Positions 17,466 through 27,405 of a stretch of DNA of 55,808 nt are shown here, one piece after another. Every line of letters begins with the position of its first letter. The stretch's first letter is position 1. The notes beneath the pieces were generated by a model. It was not told the origin of the DNA and ran no database searches. It saw only the letters and a list, made by a program, of their open reading frames with translations. This DNA is from Planctomycetota bacterium (GTDB lineage: Bacteria; Planctomycetota; J058; JAJDCP01), in the NCBI GenBank assembly GCA_029260765.1, contig JAJDCP010000033.1, positions 1-55,808 of the forward strand, in the 5' to 3' direction. The translations under genes were made by a program, and so were the position numbers.

Positions 17466-18569
17466 CTAAAGTGCCTTGCCGAGAAACGCCTTGATCGAGT
17501 CGACAATTTCGTCGCGACCCATGATCTCAGACAGGCGCACCTTCTCGTGGTCGGAGAAGTGCTCCTTCAGATCCTTGATGAACTGCCCCGAGCCATAAGC
17601 GCTCTTGACCTGCCCATAGCAGAAGAGGTTGACTTTGGGAATCAGGGCGTCCTTGAGCAGTGAGAGGCAATGACGCGTATCCTCGCCGCCCCAGTTATCA
17701 CCATCAGAGAAGTGGAACAGATAGATATTCCAGTCTTGCGGATCGAACAGCTGGTCGATCATGCGGTTCGACATGTCGTACGCCGAGCTGATCTTGGTGC
17801 CGCCGCTCTCTCGGATGTGGAAGAAGGTGTGCTCGTCGACCTCTTTGGCCGCTACATCGTGCACGATGTAGCGGGTCTCGAGGGACTTGTACTGGCTGCG
17901 CAGCCAGGTGTCGATCCAGAAGCTCTCCATCCGGACGATGTCTTTCTGTTCCTGCCCCATCGAGCCCGACACGTCCATCATGTAGATGATGACCGCATTC
18001 GACTCGGGCATCTGCTGGACTTTCCAGGAGCGGAAGCGCCGGTCTTCGTTGATCGGCATCACGATGGGGTTCTTGGGATCGTAAAGACCAGCACTCAGCT
18101 GGCGCTTGAGCGCCTCTTTGTATGTGCGCTTGAAGTGCCGCAGTGATTCCGGCCCGCTGCGGCGGATGCCCGTGTAGCGGTCTTTGTCGGTGGACAGGCT
18201 GCGTTTGCCCTTGGGTTGGATGTTCGGGAGCTCGAGGGCCTCGCCCAGAATGCGCGCCAGCTCCGAGAGTTGCACCTCGACCTCGAGCACATGGTCGCCC
18301 GGTTGGTCGCCGGCCTGCGGCCCGAAAGGCTGGCCATCACGCCCCAGTGGGGTTCCCAGCTCGCCTTCGCCCTGCCCGACCCCACCTGTCTGCTGCTGGC
18401 CATACTTGAAACGGGGAAGCTCGATCGAAGGCAGAGGGATCGACACCACGTCACGCCCCTTGCGCCCGATCAGCTCGCCCTGCGTCATATACCGTCGCAG
18501 CTCTTTACGGATCTTTCCGCGCACGATCTGGCGGAAGCGGGTTTCATCCTTCTCGATCTTTCGGACCAT
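17466..18569 (-). CDS. YeaH/YhbH family protein (DUF444, VWA-like)
   Basis: The 367-residue protein matches DUF444. It has the N-terminal [16 protein letters not shown] block, a Gly/Gln-rich stretch, and a VWA-like domain with the metal site DVSGSMG and later [11 protein letters not shown]. This family is the regular partner of PrkA kinase and SpoVR. The ATG at 18,569 follows a near-perfect GGAAGGAGG ribosome-binding site. PrkA, the normal upstream neighbour, is not present; an FHA-kinase gene stands in that position, 70 bases upstream. Confidence 0.93.
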   Translation of the reverse strand: MVRKIEKDETRFRQIVRGKIRKELRRYMTQGELIGRKGRDVVSIPLPSIELPRFKYGQQQTGGVGQGEGELGTPLGRDGQPFGPQAGDQPGDHVLEVEVQLSELARILGEALELPNIQPKGKRSLSTDKDRYTGIRRSGPESLRHFKRTYKEALKRQLSAGLYDPKNPIVMPINEDRRFRSWKVQQMPESNAVIIYMMDVSGSMGQEQKDIVRMESFWIDTWLRSQYKSLETRYIVHDVAAKEVDEHTFFHIRESGGTKISSAYDMSNRMIDQLFDPQDWNIYLFHFSDGDNWGGEDTRHCLSLLKDALIPKVNLFCYGQVKSAYGSGQFIKDLKEHFSDHEKVRLSEIMGRDEIVDSIKAFLGKAL

Positions 18570-18639
18570 GACCGGCCTCCTTCCGCGCAGTATAACGGCG
18601 CGGCCGCCAGGCGGCAATGCACGCAGGGGTGCTGCGCGG

Positions 18640-19764
18640 TCAATAACCCAGGCTGGTCCAGGCGTGACGCAACGCGGCATGAAACTCGGAGGGCACCTGA
18701 TAGCGCGCATTGATATCGCGCTGCATGGCCTTGGCGAGAACGTCAGAAACCACTTTGGGGACATTGGGGTTGACGGTCATCGCCTCGGGCACGTCCTGCT
18801 TGAGGATCTTCATGATGAAGTCGGGCAGGTTCTTGCCCTCGCGCGGATAGTGTCCGGTCACCAGGTGGTAGATGGTCGCCGCCAGACTGTAGATGTCGGC
18901 ACGCTGATCGGCTGAGATTGCGTTGGAAACCTGCTCGGGCGGCATATAGTGCAGTGTCCCCTTGCCCGCCCCCTGATGGGTCAGGCCACTGGTGCCGGCC
19001 GACTCGAAGTTCTTCGCCAGGCCAAAGTCGGTCAGCTTCGCAATTCCTGCACTGGTGACGATGATGTTCGATGGCTTGATGTCACGGTGCACCAGCTTGC
19101 GCTCAAAGGCATGCTCGAGAGCGCTGGCAATCTGGATGGCGATGTGGAGCGCATCACGCGCGTGCAGCACGCCATGTGAAGAGAGGATGTCGAACAGGTT
19201 CGTGCCGTCGACATACTCCATCACGATGTAGGGAATGCCGGCCACTTCCGCTGCATCATAGATCTTGATCAAGTTGGCATGGTCGAGCTGGCCACCAGCC
19301 ATCGCCTCGCGCATGAAGATCTGCATCTTGCGGGGGTCGAGCGCGCACTCGGGGTTCATGATCTTGACGGCCACCAGCTTGCCCATCAGCTGCTGCTTGG
19401 CCAGGAAGACCGTACCGATGGTCCCCTCGCCCAACTTGCGCTGGAACTCGAAACCCTCGATGTGGATCGGGTCGAAGTCTTCGACGAAGTGGCAGTTGAG
19501 AGACTGCGAGCCGATGCGGACCTCGTCCCCCTCCATCAAGGGCGCCGCCTCGATCCGATGACCATTGACGTAGGTACCGTTGTAGCTCTTCAGGTCGCAG
19601 ACCTGATAGCGCCCTTCAGCGATGTCGACCCGGCAATGATGGCGCGACAACAGCGGATCGCGGATGCGGATGCCCGCATCGGCTCCGCGTCCGATGATCG
19701 AGGATTCCTTGACTGTGTAGGTCTTCCCGTTCTGCTCGTCTTGCAGGACCAGGACTACAGGCAT
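18640..19764 (-). CDS. FHA-domain Ser/Thr protein kinase
   Basis: A 374-residue soluble kinase. Residues ~5-85 are an FHA phosphopeptide-binding domain ([27 protein letters not shown]). Residues ~105-360 are a complete Hanks kinase: GEGTIGTVF loop, VAVKIM lysine, VHRDIKPSN near 225, DFGLAK, MPPEQ and DIYSLA. No membrane helix is present. It lies directly upstream of the YeaH-SpoVR-cyclase genes on the same strand, in the place PrkA normally occupies, so it may control that module by phosphorylation. The ATG at 19,764 follows AGAGGGA. Confidence 0.92.
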   Translation of the reverse strand: MPVVLVLQDEQNGKTYTVKESSIIGRGADAGIRIRDPLLSRHHCRVDIAEGRYQVCDLKSYNGTYVNGHRIEAAPLMEGDEVRIGSQSLNCHFVEDFDPIHIEGFEFQRKLGEGTIGTVFLAKQQLMGKLVAVKIMNPECALDPRKMQIFMREAMAGGQLDHANLIKIYDAAEVAGIPYIVMEYVDGTNLFDILSSHGVLHARDALHIAIQIASALEHAFERKLVHRDIKPSNIIVTSAGIAKLTDFGLAKNFESAGTSGLTHQGAGKGTLHYMPPEQVSNAISADQRADIYSLAATIYHLVTGHYPREGKNLPDFIMKILKQDVPEAMTVNPNVPKVVSDVLAKAMQRDINARYQVPSEFHAALRHAWTSLGY

Positions 19765-20157
19765 CGACCGTCCCTCTGCTGCCCGAGAAGAGTGCTGTCC
19801 ACGCGCAAAACGCCACGCACCGACACGCGCCGACACTGGCGGCCTGGGCATCATACACCAAGGCCCCAAAGGACACTACCACGAATTCCCAATGCGACCC
19901 CGCTCGCGGCCCTGGGCCCCCGCCCCCCGAAAAGGACCACGCGAAACCTTGCAACACACGCCCGCAGGGCAATTTCGGCAAGAAAACTTTGCAGGAATCC
20001 GGCCCCAGCACCGTCTGAGATAGATGACATGCCCGGCCTGCCCCGAGACTTCCGCAGACTCCTTTGGCGGGATACACTGGGCGGCTGTCGCAACAGTACC
20101 GGCAATGTGCGCAGCGCTCGGGCTGCCGGATGCCACTTCCTCGATCTGGAGGTCCCC
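19765..20157. other. Intergenic region between divergent FHA-kinase and VWA genes
   Basis: This 393-base stretch separates two divergent starts and should contain both promoters. On the plus strand, TACACT at 20,073-20,078 is a possible -10 for the VWA gene, without a good -35. I see no small gene, RNA or strong hairpin. The frames that stay open through it look like extensions of the flanking genes. Confidence 0.5.
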
Positions 20158-21525
20158 ATGAAACGTCTCCCGCGCATTCCCCTACTGCTTCTGGTAGTCG
20201 CGCTGCTCTCCTCGCTGGCCTTCGCCGGAGATCCCAGCAAGGATCTCAAGAAAAAGGCCCTCAAGGCCGTCCTGCAGGGCGACTTCGCCAGCGCCGCAGA
20301 ATTTGTCCAGCAAATCGGCGCAGTCGACAGTGAGGATGCGGCCGAAGCTCTGGTTGAGATCGTCGTCGCGATCGACCAGATCCCGGACCTCGACTCCAAC
20401 CAGGCGGTCGCGGTCTACGACGCGTGCACCGAGGCCCTCGCTGAGATCTCCGATCCTGACGCCCGTGAATATGTGTACGAGCAGATCGCCTCCCGCAAAG
20501 CCGACTGGCGCGTCAAGATCGTGTTTGTCGAGGTCTGCTCGCGCTACAACGACGCGGCCGCCACACAGGCTCTGATCGAGGCGCTCACTGCCAAGAAGCA
20601 ACACGAGAAGGTGCAGCTGTCGATCTGTCGGGCCTTCGGCGACATGCGCTGCGTTGAAGCGGTCCCAGCGCTGATCGACCTGATCGAAGATCTCGACAAG
20701 CGCAAGGGCGACGTCTGGGTCGAAGCGAAGCTCGCGTTGACCGACATCACCGGCGAAGACCTCGAGACCCCCGACGACTGGCGCAACTACTGGGCCGTGC
20801 GCGGCGAGAACTTCAATCCCGAAACCGACCGCGGAGAGACCGACGAGGCGGGCACCGTGCTGCGCAACGCTCCGGACATCTTCGGCACCGAGGTTGTAAG
20901 CAAGCGGATCGTCGTGATCATCGACATCTCTGGCAGCATGCATCGCAAAGAACCGATGTCGGAAAAAGAGCTCGAAGGCACCGCCGCCGACGACCTCCCC
21001 GACCAGGACAACTCCAAAGGCGCATGCGACGAGTGCGGCGACAACCACAAGGGCGTCAACCTGCCGGAAGAGCGCATGCGCATCAACCGCGCCAAGGCCG
21101 AGCTGGTACGGCTGATCGAATCGCTCAGCGATGACGTGCAGTTCAACATCATCAAGTACAACCACGACATCTCGCCCTGGAAAGACGGGCTGCAGCAGGC
21201 CAACGACAAGAACAAGCTCGCGGCGATCAAGTATGTCAAGGCCATGTACCACGAAGGCCTGACCCTCACCGGAGAGGCCCTGCAGAAAGCCTTTGAGATC
21301 AGCGAAGACGCCAACACCTTCTACCTGATTTCCGACGGTGTGCCGACCGGCGACGACGGCATGGCCCTGCCCGCAGACGAGCTCGAAGAGATCCATCGCA
21401 TGGTTCTCGACCTCAACAAGTTCCGCAAAGTTCGCATCCACACGATCGGCTTCAAGGGCGCCCACAAGCCTTTCATGGAAAAGCTCGCCGATGACAACGA
21501 TGGCGAATACCATACCGTAGATTGA
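20158..21525 (+). CDS. Secreted protein with helical repeats and VWA domain
   Basis: The 455-residue product has a signal peptide (cleavage after AFA, ~23). Residues ~25-205 are helical repeats of HEAT type (ALIEALTAKKQHEKV, AVPALIDLIEDL). Residues ~245-455 are a von Willebrand A domain with the metal-ion site DISGSM and the later LTLTGEAL and ISDGVPTGDD. An insertion with Cys residues (GACDECGDN) interrupts the VWA domain and may bind metal. It is probably a periplasmic protein-interaction factor. The ATG lies 5 bases after GGAGG. A hairpin follows the stop. Confidence 0.88.
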   Translation: MKRLPRIPLLLLVVALLSSLAFAGDPSKDLKKKALKAVLQGDFASAAEFVQQIGAVDSEDAAEALVEIVVAIDQIPDLDSNQAVAVYDACTEALAEISDPDAREYVYEQIASRKADWRVKIVFVEVCSRYNDAAATQALIEALTAKKQHEKVQLSICRAFGDMRCVEAVPALIDLIEDLDKRKGDVWVEAKLALTDITGEDLETPDDWRNYWAVRGENFNPETDRGETDEAGTVLRNAPDIFGTEVVSKRIVVIIDISGSMHRKEPMSEKELEGTAADDLPDQDNSKGACDECGDNHKGVNLPEERMRINRAKAELVRLIESLSDDVQFNIIKYNHDISPWKDGLQQANDKNKLAAIKYVKAMYHEGLTLTGEALQKAFEISEDANTFYLISDGVPTGDDGMALPADELEEIHRMVLDLNKFRKVRIHTIGFKGAHKPFMEKLADDNDGEYHTVD

Positions 21526-21547
21526 AAAACCGGCTGGAAGCCCAAGC

Positions 21548-21578
21548 GGCCTGACCCCCCTCAATGGGGGGACAGGCC
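21548..21578 (+). terminator. Hairpin after the VWA gene
   Basis: GGCCTG-CCCCCC pairs with GGGGGG-CAGGCC around TCAAT, a 12-bp stem with one A-A mismatch, 23 bases after the stop. It lacks a T-rich tail, so it may be an atypical terminator or an mRNA-stabilising hairpin. Confidence 0.5.
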
Positions 21579-21715
21579 CCTTCCATGCCAACAGCTCCTC
21601 CCAGGCTCCTGCTCCGAAAAACCTTGATCTCGGGGCTCTCTACAGGTAGCGATGGAGGGGCGGAGACGACTCGTCGCAGTGTCTTGCGCTCTCCCTCCGC
21701 TGGACGAGGACCGCC

Positions 21716-24700
21716 GTGGACGGCTACGACATCTTTCTGGGCCGCACCGTCTCGGACTACAAGATCGAGCGAAAGCTGCGTGACGATGCGCTCGGCGGGC
21801 TCTTCTCGGGCGCGCACACCAAGTTCGCCGAGAAGATCCTGTTCCGCGTCCTCGCCCCCGAATACACCTCCGACGCGCCCTTCATCGAGGGCGTTGTGCG
21901 CTCTGCACAGGCCCTCGCCAAGGCCGACAGTCCCTACATCCTGCGCATCTTCCGGATGCTCAAACCGCGCGGTTGGTTCTGCATCGCCATGCGCGACCCC
22001 GGGGGAGGCAGCCTGCGCGAAGCACTCGACCGCGAAGGGCGCTTTTCCCAGCAGCGCGCTGCCAGTATCGCCCACCAGCTCGTGCTGGGACTGGACGCGG
22101 CCGCCACGCAGGGGGTGTGGCATGGCGACCTGCATCCGGAGAACGTCCTGTTGACCACGGCGGGACGCGTGAAGATCGCCAACCTGGGGCTCCCCTCGCG
22201 CTGCGAAGTTTCGACCGCCCTCGACCAGAAACGCGTGGTCTGGGGGACTCCGGCCTACATGTCCCCCGAGCAGTGCCGCGGCAACGTACCCGTCGATGGC
22301 CGCTCGGACCTGTACGCCGTCGGCTGCCTGCTGTTCGAGATGCTCACCGGCCGCGCCCCCTTCGAGGAAGAATCGACCGCCAACCTGATGGTCAAGCATC
22401 TGCTAGAAGAGCCCCAGGATCCGAAGGCGCTATGCCCCGAGCTGTCTGCAGCGCTGGCCTCGATCCTGCTCAAGCTTCTGCAGAAAGAGCCCCAAGACCG
22501 CTTCCAGACCGCGCAGGAAGCCGCAGAGCTCCTGGCCCCTATCGCCGGCGCCGCCCGCGATGGCGGCGTGCGGTCGCGAGCCAGTCTGCCCGTCGTGTCG
22601 CTCGAGCGACCGCGCAGCACGGAGTTCCGTCTGCCCAAACCTCGCCGGCTGGCCAAACCCAAACCTCCCATCGCAGCCCTGAGTGTGCTCGGCGTCCTGG
22701 CACTGATCCTGCTCGTGGGCTTTGTTTTTCGCGACGAGTTCTTCGGCAGACCGCAGCCAGGCTCCGACGACTATGACGTCATCCAGAGACGCCTTACGGC
22801 GAATGTCCGCTTCAGCGACCTGGTTCCGCGGGACAACGACACCGTCCATGGCCTCTCGGTCCTGCTGCGTGGCAGGCTCATCGAAGAAGAGCCCGGAAAC
22901 CGGCGCCTGGTCGACACCGTCTTCGTCGCCGGTCAACCGGTGCTGCTCGATGACAGCGGACGCTTCGAGCAACAGCTCGAGCTCGTCGAGGGCGCAAACC
23001 GGATCGAGCTGAGAGCCGCGCGCAAGCTGCGGCAGCTCATCCTGCATGCCACGGGCACGCCCTTGGAGGTCAACTTCCTCGAGCCTGCCAAGGATGCTCT
23101 GCTCGGTTCCGAGAGCGTGCAGGTCGCGGTTCAGGTCGGCACGAGCAACGTGCGGGAACTGCGCGTCAACGACCAGGTCCTGCAGCGAGGGCGAGACAAC
23201 ATCTACCGAGGTTGGTTGCAGCTGGCTGACGGCCACTACGACCTCGAGGCCGTGTGCATCGACAACGTTGGGGGTCGCTGGCAGGCATACCGGTCCGTGG
23301 ACGTAGACACCAGCCTGCCCGAGATCGCCATCGTCGAACCAGCTACAGAGTGGGTGCGCACGCGCACGGTGGTGGTTCGTGTCGAGCTGCTGAACGGAGA
23401 CGCGCGCAGTCTCACCGTCAACGGTCAGCAGGCCAGGCTTGTAGCGCCGGGCATCTATAGCCTCGAGATCGAGCTCTCCGAAGGGGCGGCCCAGGAGATC
23501 AAGGCCCTGGCGATCGACTCGAAAGGGCGCGAAGCCCACACCCTGATGCGCGTCAATGTCGACACAGAGGCCCCTGAGCTGACCGTGATTCTGCCCGCCG
23601 AAGGCCAGCTGCTGGGCCCCGAGAACCTCGAGGTCGAGCTCGACGTGCCCGGCGAGGATATCTACGAGGTGCGGGCCGCCGACACCGTGCTGCGCAAGCT
23701 CAACAAGACCTGGTGGGGGCTGATCGATCTCGAAGAGGGTCGAGGCCGCCGCATTGTTGTCAGCGCCGAAGACTGGGCCGGCAACATCACCCGCAAGGAG
23801 CTGTCGGTCGACGTCGATCTGACAGCTCCCGAGCTGGTGCTCGGCACTCCCGAGATCGAGGGCGAGACCTGCCTGCTCTCACTGCGCGCGGACGAAGACC
23901 TGCTCCACTACCGGGTCGACCTCGAAGACCCTGTCGCCGTCCAGGGGCGCGAAGCCACCGTGCGCTTCGCCATCGCGAGCGGCCAGACCAGTTTCGAGCT
24001 GGCGGTCGTCGACCTGGCGGGCAACGAGGCTGGCGAAGAGGTTACGATCCCCGTCGAGGCGCTCAACACCGCTTTCAAGCTGCACTTTGAACGCGGCACA
24101 GCGGCGCTCGCGGAGCTGCGGATGCAAGCGGATGGTGAGCAGGGCCCCCTGGTGGAGTTGCGCGAGCGCTGCCTGCAGGAGTTCCAGATCTGCAGCAAGC
24201 TGTTTCCGTTTCTGCACGAGTCCTACTACAACATGGCCTGCGCCTGGGCACTCAGCGGCGACGCCACGCAGGCTGTTGCCTTGCTCGACGAGGCGATGGC
24301 CAACAACTTCGAAGACCTGGCGAGCATGCTCGAAGACCCGGACCTGCTATTGGTGCGCAACCGTCTGGCCCTGCAGCACGCGATCATCCGGAATCTCCCC
24401 GCACGCCTGCCCGTGCCGATGGTCGATGCCGCCGAAGATGTGGCGCAGCTCTGGTGGCAACCCACCGGAGCCCAGCTGCAAGCCGTCGACGATGAATGGG
24501 CACCGCCTGCCTTGCAGGACCCGATCGGCATGAAGTTCGTCATGATTCCGCGCGGTGAGCTGCAGATCGGCTCACCCAATGGAGAGGCGGACCGGAATGC
24601 CGACGAGACACGGCACCAGGTCGAGTTCGGCCAGAACCTCTACCTCGGTGCTCACGAGGTAACCCAGGCCCAATTCGTGGAGGTGATGGGGTACAACCCT

Positions 24701-25303
24701 TCACACTTCGAAGACACCTCCGCGCGCAATCCCGTCGAGGGAGTCAGCTGGTTGGAGGCCATCGACTTCTGCTTGCAGCTGACCGAGCTGGCCGGGCTCG
24801 AGCCCGTCTACCGGCTGGACGAGGTCGTGCGGGATGCGGATGGACGGCTACAGAGCGCTGAGGTCCGCTTCCTCGACTTCACGCTCAGCGGCTACCGGCT
24901 GCCGACGGAGGCAGAGTGGGAATACGCCTGCCGGGCGGGAGAGCGCGAGCCATTCGCCTTCGGTCGCGCGTTGCGCGACAACGAGGCCAACTTTGCCAGC
25001 GAAGCTGAAGCCCTTGAGCGCCCGACCGCCGTAGGCAGCTACGCACCCAACAACTGGGGCCTGTTCGACATGCACGGCAACGTCTCCGAATGGTGCTGGG
25101 ACTTCTACGGACCCTATCCGGAGGGCGACCAGAGCGATCCCCTGGGCGCAGCCACGGGCACGCAGCGCGTGGCTCGCGGCGGATCCTGGGCCACGCCGGC
25201 CAGCGCCTGCCGGGCCGCGTGCCGCCAGTCTCCGGCGAATCTGCCCGACGGAACGCGCGGCCTGCGCCTGGTCCGCAACATCACCCCCTTCGATGAGGAG
25301 TAG
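21716..25303 (+). CDS. Membrane protein with pseudokinase, Ig-like repeats and FGE-like domain
   Basis: The N-terminal ~280 residues of this 1195-residue protein have a Hanks kinase fold, but the key positions are altered. The glycine loop is lost, the VAIK lysine is replaced (LFRVL), HRD reads HGD (WHGDLHPEN, ~135) and DFG reads NLG. The later landmarks TPAYMSPEQ and DLYAVGCLLFEML are kept, so this is a pseudokinase. A membrane helix follows at ~318-338. Several Ig/bacterial-adhesin-like repeats (VDTSLPEIAIVEP, VDTEAPELTVILP) precede a TPR-like helical part. Residues ~937-1190 are an FGE-sulfatase-like domain (GMKFVMIPRGE, EVTQAQFVEVMGYNPS, RLPTEAEWEYACRAG, GNVSEWCWD, RGGSW, GLRLVR). It is probably an envelope sensor or scaffold. 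GTG start behind GAGG; it abuts the xth stop with no spacer. Confidence 0.9.
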   Translation: MDGYDIFLGRTVSDYKIERKLRDDALGGLFSGAHTKFAEKILFRVLAPEYTSDAPFIEGVVRSAQALAKADSPYILRIFRMLKPRGWFCIAMRDPGGGSLREALDREGRFSQQRAASIAHQLVLGLDAAATQGVWHGDLHPENVLLTTAGRVKIANLGLPSRCEVSTALDQKRVVWGTPAYMSPEQCRGNVPVDGRSDLYAVGCLLFEMLTGRAPFEEESTANLMVKHLLEEPQDPKALCPELSAALASILLKLLQKEPQDRFQTAQEAAELLAPIAGAARDGGVRSRASLPVVSLERPRSTEFRLPKPRRLAKPKPPIAALSVLGVLALILLVGFVFRDEFFGRPQPGSDDYDVIQRRLTANVRFSDLVPRDNDTVHGLSVLLRGRLIEEEPGNRRLVDTVFVAGQPVLLDDSGRFEQQLELVEGANRIELRAARKLRQLILHATGTPLEVNFLEPAKDALLGSESVQVAVQVGTSNVRELRVNDQVLQRGRDNIYRGWLQLADGHYDLEAVCIDNVGGRWQAYRSVDVDTSLPEIAIVEPATEWVRTRTVVVRVELLNGDARSLTVNGQQARLVAPGIYSLEIELSEGAAQEIKALAIDSKGREAHTLMRVNVDTEAPELTVILPAEGQLLGPENLEVELDVPGEDIYEVRAADTVLRKLNKTWWGLIDLEEGRGRRIVVSAEDWAGNITRKELSVDVDLTAPELVLGTPEIEGETCLLSLRADEDLLHYRVDLEDPVAVQGREATVRFAIASGQTSFELAVVDLAGNEAGEEVTIPVEALNTAFKLHFERGTAALAELRMQADGEQGPLVELRERCLQEFQICSKLFPFLHESYYNMACAWALSGDATQAVALLDEAMANNFEDLASMLEDPDLLLVRNRLALQHAIIRNLPARLPVPMVDAAEDVAQLWWQPTGAQLQAVDDEWAPPALQDPIGMKFVMIPRGELQIGSPNGEADRNADETRHQVEFGQNLYLGAHEVTQAQFVEVMGYNPSHFEDTSARNPVEGVSWLEAIDFCLQLTELAGLEPVYRLDEVVRDADGRLQSAEVRFLDFTLSGYRLPTEAEWEYACRAGEREPFAFGRALRDNEANFASEAEALERPTAVGSYAPNNWGLFDMHGNVSEWCWDFYGPYPEGDQSDPLGAATGTQRVARGGSWATPASACRAACRQSPANLPDGTRGLRLVRNITPFDEE

Positions 25304-26095
25304 CTAGCCCTCGGCCAAATCCTGCAGAGACTTGGCGAACCCAAACCGCACAGGCGCGTGGTCGCTGACGCGCAGCGCACGGTAGACCTGGGCCTCGGCG
25401 AAATGCTCGGCCACTGAAGGCGTCGACAGGGCATAGTCCAGGCGCCAACCCACATCTTTAGCGTAGGCCTTGCCCCGGTTCGACCACCAGGTATAGATGC
25501 GCTGCCCGGGATAGCGCTCACGGAAAATGTCGCGGAAGCCTGCTCCCAGCACCCGATCCAGCCAGGCCCGCTCCTCAGGTCGAAAGCCACTGGTCTTTCT
25601 GTTCGCGCGCCAGTTTTCGAGGTCGAGCTCGCCGTGGCAGATGTTGTAGTCGCCGCAGATGAGCAACTCACGCCCGGCAGCACGCAGCTGCAGCATGTGC
25701 TGCAACAGTCGCTCGCAACAGACCAGCTTCCAGGCGTGCCGGTCCTCGCTGTGGGAGCCCGAAGGCATGTACAGGCTCACCACCGACAGCCGCCCGAAGT
25801 CGAGCTGCAACCAACGCCCCTCGCGGTCGAACTCTGGCCACCCCAAACCGTACTGCACCCTGTCGGGCACATGGCGACTGGCGACAGCGACCCCCGAGTA
25901 GCCCGCCTTGCTGCGGGCGGCGTTCCAGAACACATGATGCCCACGCGGGAAGCTCTCTTTGGTGGGCAACTGGCTGAGATCCGCCCGCACCTCCTGCAGG
26001 CAGACAATGTCGTGCTCCGTGCGCTTGAGCCACTTGAAAAAACCCTTGCGCGCGGCCGAGCGGATCCCATTGCAGTTCAAGCTGAGCAGCTGCAT
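25304..26095 (-). CDS. xth: Exodeoxyribonuclease III (AP endonuclease)
   Basis: The 263-residue enzyme of the exonuclease III family cuts at abasic sites and removes 3' blocking groups in base-excision repair. It shows the metal and catalytic residues in order: LNCNGIRSA, CLQEVRA, LYMPSG, GDYNICHGELD, W-R-LDYAL and SDHAPV. The length matches the family (250-270). The ATG at 26,095 follows AAAGGAGG. The gene diverges from the pilin-like operon and ends exactly against the preceding plus-strand gene. Confidence 0.96.
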   Translation of the reverse strand: MQLLSLNCNGIRSAARKGFFKWLKRTEHDIVCLQEVRADLSQLPTKESFPRGHHVFWNAARSKAGYSGVAVASRHVPDRVQYGLGWPEFDREGRWLQLDFGRLSVVSLYMPSGSHSEDRHAWKLVCCERLLQHMLQLRAAGRELLICGDYNICHGELDLENWRANRKTSGFRPEERAWLDRVLGAGFRDIFRERYPGQRIYTWWSNRGKAYAKDVGWRLDYALSTPSVAEHFAEAQVYRALRVSDHAPVRFGFAKSLQDLAEG

Positions 26096-26200
26096 CGCAG
26101 CCTCCTTTCGGGACAGACTGTAGTCGCCTGAACCAATCACCTCCAGGGATGACTGGTGGAAAAATGCGCGCGCGCCGCTACTCTGCCAAGCGGAGGCATG

Positions 26201-27013
26201 ATGGCCCGCCGGCACCGCAAAGACATTCTGATTCCCGCAGCCCTCTTGCTGCTCACCCTGGCTGCAGTGGTTCTGCTCACCTACTGCGTGCATACTGTCG
26301 GCGAGGCGCGCCGCCTCGACCGCCAACACGCGGGATTGCGTGCCGAGCTCGCCCTGCAATCGGCGATCGAGCTCGCGAGCAAGAAGATCAAGGACCGGGT
26401 CCGCGATCTCGAGATCGCTCCGGACGGCAGCACCAATCCCTACGCGTCCCTGGCCAGTACCTCGGCCATCATCTCCGGCCCATTGGTCGTCAACGGCGAC
26501 TCGATCGCGTGGACCGAGGCGCGCGTGTTGACCCTGTGGACCTCGGCGGACGGCCAGCTCCCGTGGCACGTCAGCACCCGCTTCATCGCCTGGGTTGCGT
26601 CGCGCGGCAAGAGTGTCGACCGCCGCCTGATCCTCGGCGACCCCGAGCACCTGATGGCTGAGCGGGATGTTCTCTTGCGGGTCAGACGCGACCAGGTGGA
26701 GATCGTGCTGACTGGAGGCAGCGAGCCGCTGCTGGGGAACACGGCTGGCTCTCCGATCGCGTACATCGCCCAGCTCCAACCCAGCGACGGACCTCCACCC
26801 GCCCCTCCACCCGCAGCCGAGGCCCCTGCAAACGCTCACACAAACCTGATCTGGGGCGCCGTCGTGGCCTTGGGCCTGCTTCTCAGCTACGTGCGCCTCA
26901 ACCGCAGCCGGCCCGCCGAAGGAGGCCCGAGACCCACGCAGGCACGCAGCCTGGCAAGCTGGGATGCACCCACCCGCATGCTCGAGTCTGCAGACCCGAA
27001 CCGGAGGATCTGA
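26201..27013 (+). CDS. Two-helix membrane protein upstream of a pseudopilin-like gene
   Basis: The 270-residue protein has an N-terminal membrane helix (~9-30) and another near the C terminus (~222-240), with a ~190-residue domain of mixed strands and helices between them. A Pro/Ala-rich stretch precedes the second helix. The section just after the first helix (AELALQSAIELASKKI) resembles the helical stalk of pilus minor components such as GspK/PilX, but the prepilin cleavage motif is missing. It is followed 2 bases later by a pilin-like gene, so a role in a type II secretion or type IV pilus-like machine is possible. Of two adjacent ATG codons I chose 26,201, since 26,198 is too close to GGAGG. 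Confidence 0.65.
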   Translation: MARRHRKDILIPAALLLLTLAAVVLLTYCVHTVGEARRLDRQHAGLRAELALQSAIELASKKIKDRVRDLEIAPDGSTNPYASLASTSAIISGPLVVNGDSIAWTEARVLTLWTSADGQLPWHVSTRFIAWVASRGKSVDRRLILGDPEHLMAERDVLLRVRRDQVEIVLTGGSEPLLGNTAGSPIAYIAQLQPSDGPPPAPPPAAEAPANAHTNLIWGAVVALGLLLSYVRLNRSRPAEGGPRPTQARSLASWDAPTRMLESADPNRRI

Positions 27014-27015
27014 AG

Positions 27016-27405
27016 GTGCAGACTTCCTCCTCGCGCGCCGGGCTCACGTGGCTCGAAGCCCTGGTCGGCTTCGCGCTGCTCAGCTGCCTGGTGGCCTCCT
27101 TTCTCGACCTGCTCGGCGCCACCATTCACGCCCGGGGGCGCGTCACCGAGATGCAACGCGCCGAACAGCTCGTCACAGAGGCGGTGATCCAAAGCCGCAA
27201 ACTGCCGGCATCTCAAGTCAGGGATCGGCTCGATGGACGCCAGCTGCAGACCGAGGACGGATACAGCGTATGTTTCGAAGTGCGCCCGGCAGACAGCAGC
27301 ACGGTGGTCGCCCACGTGCCCTGCCTGACGGTCACCATCCGGGTGTTCCGCCGCAACAAAGCGATCCTGTATTTCAACATCTTCCGCAGCGATGGGCTCG
27401 AGTGA
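27016..27405 (+). CDS. Type IV pilin-like (pseudopilin) protein
   Basis: A 129-residue protein starting MQTSSSRAG-LTWLEAL. This fits the prepilin peptidase site: a short basic leader, Gly at -1, Leu at +1 and Glu at +5, followed by a hydrophobic helix (VGFALLSCLVASFL). The rest is a small globular domain with two Cys residues, the size of minor pseudopilins of type II secretion or type IV pili. The GTG start has GGAGG about 8 bases upstream. Its stop overlaps the NUDIX gene start (TGATG). No assembly ATPase or prepilin peptidase gene is in the window. Confidence 0.75.
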   Translation: MQTSSSRAGLTWLEALVGFALLSCLVASFLDLLGATIHARGRVTEMQRAEQLVTEAVIQSRKLPASQVRDRLDGRQLQTEDGYSVCFEVRPADSSTVVAHVPCLTVTIRVFRRNKAILYFNIFRSDGLE

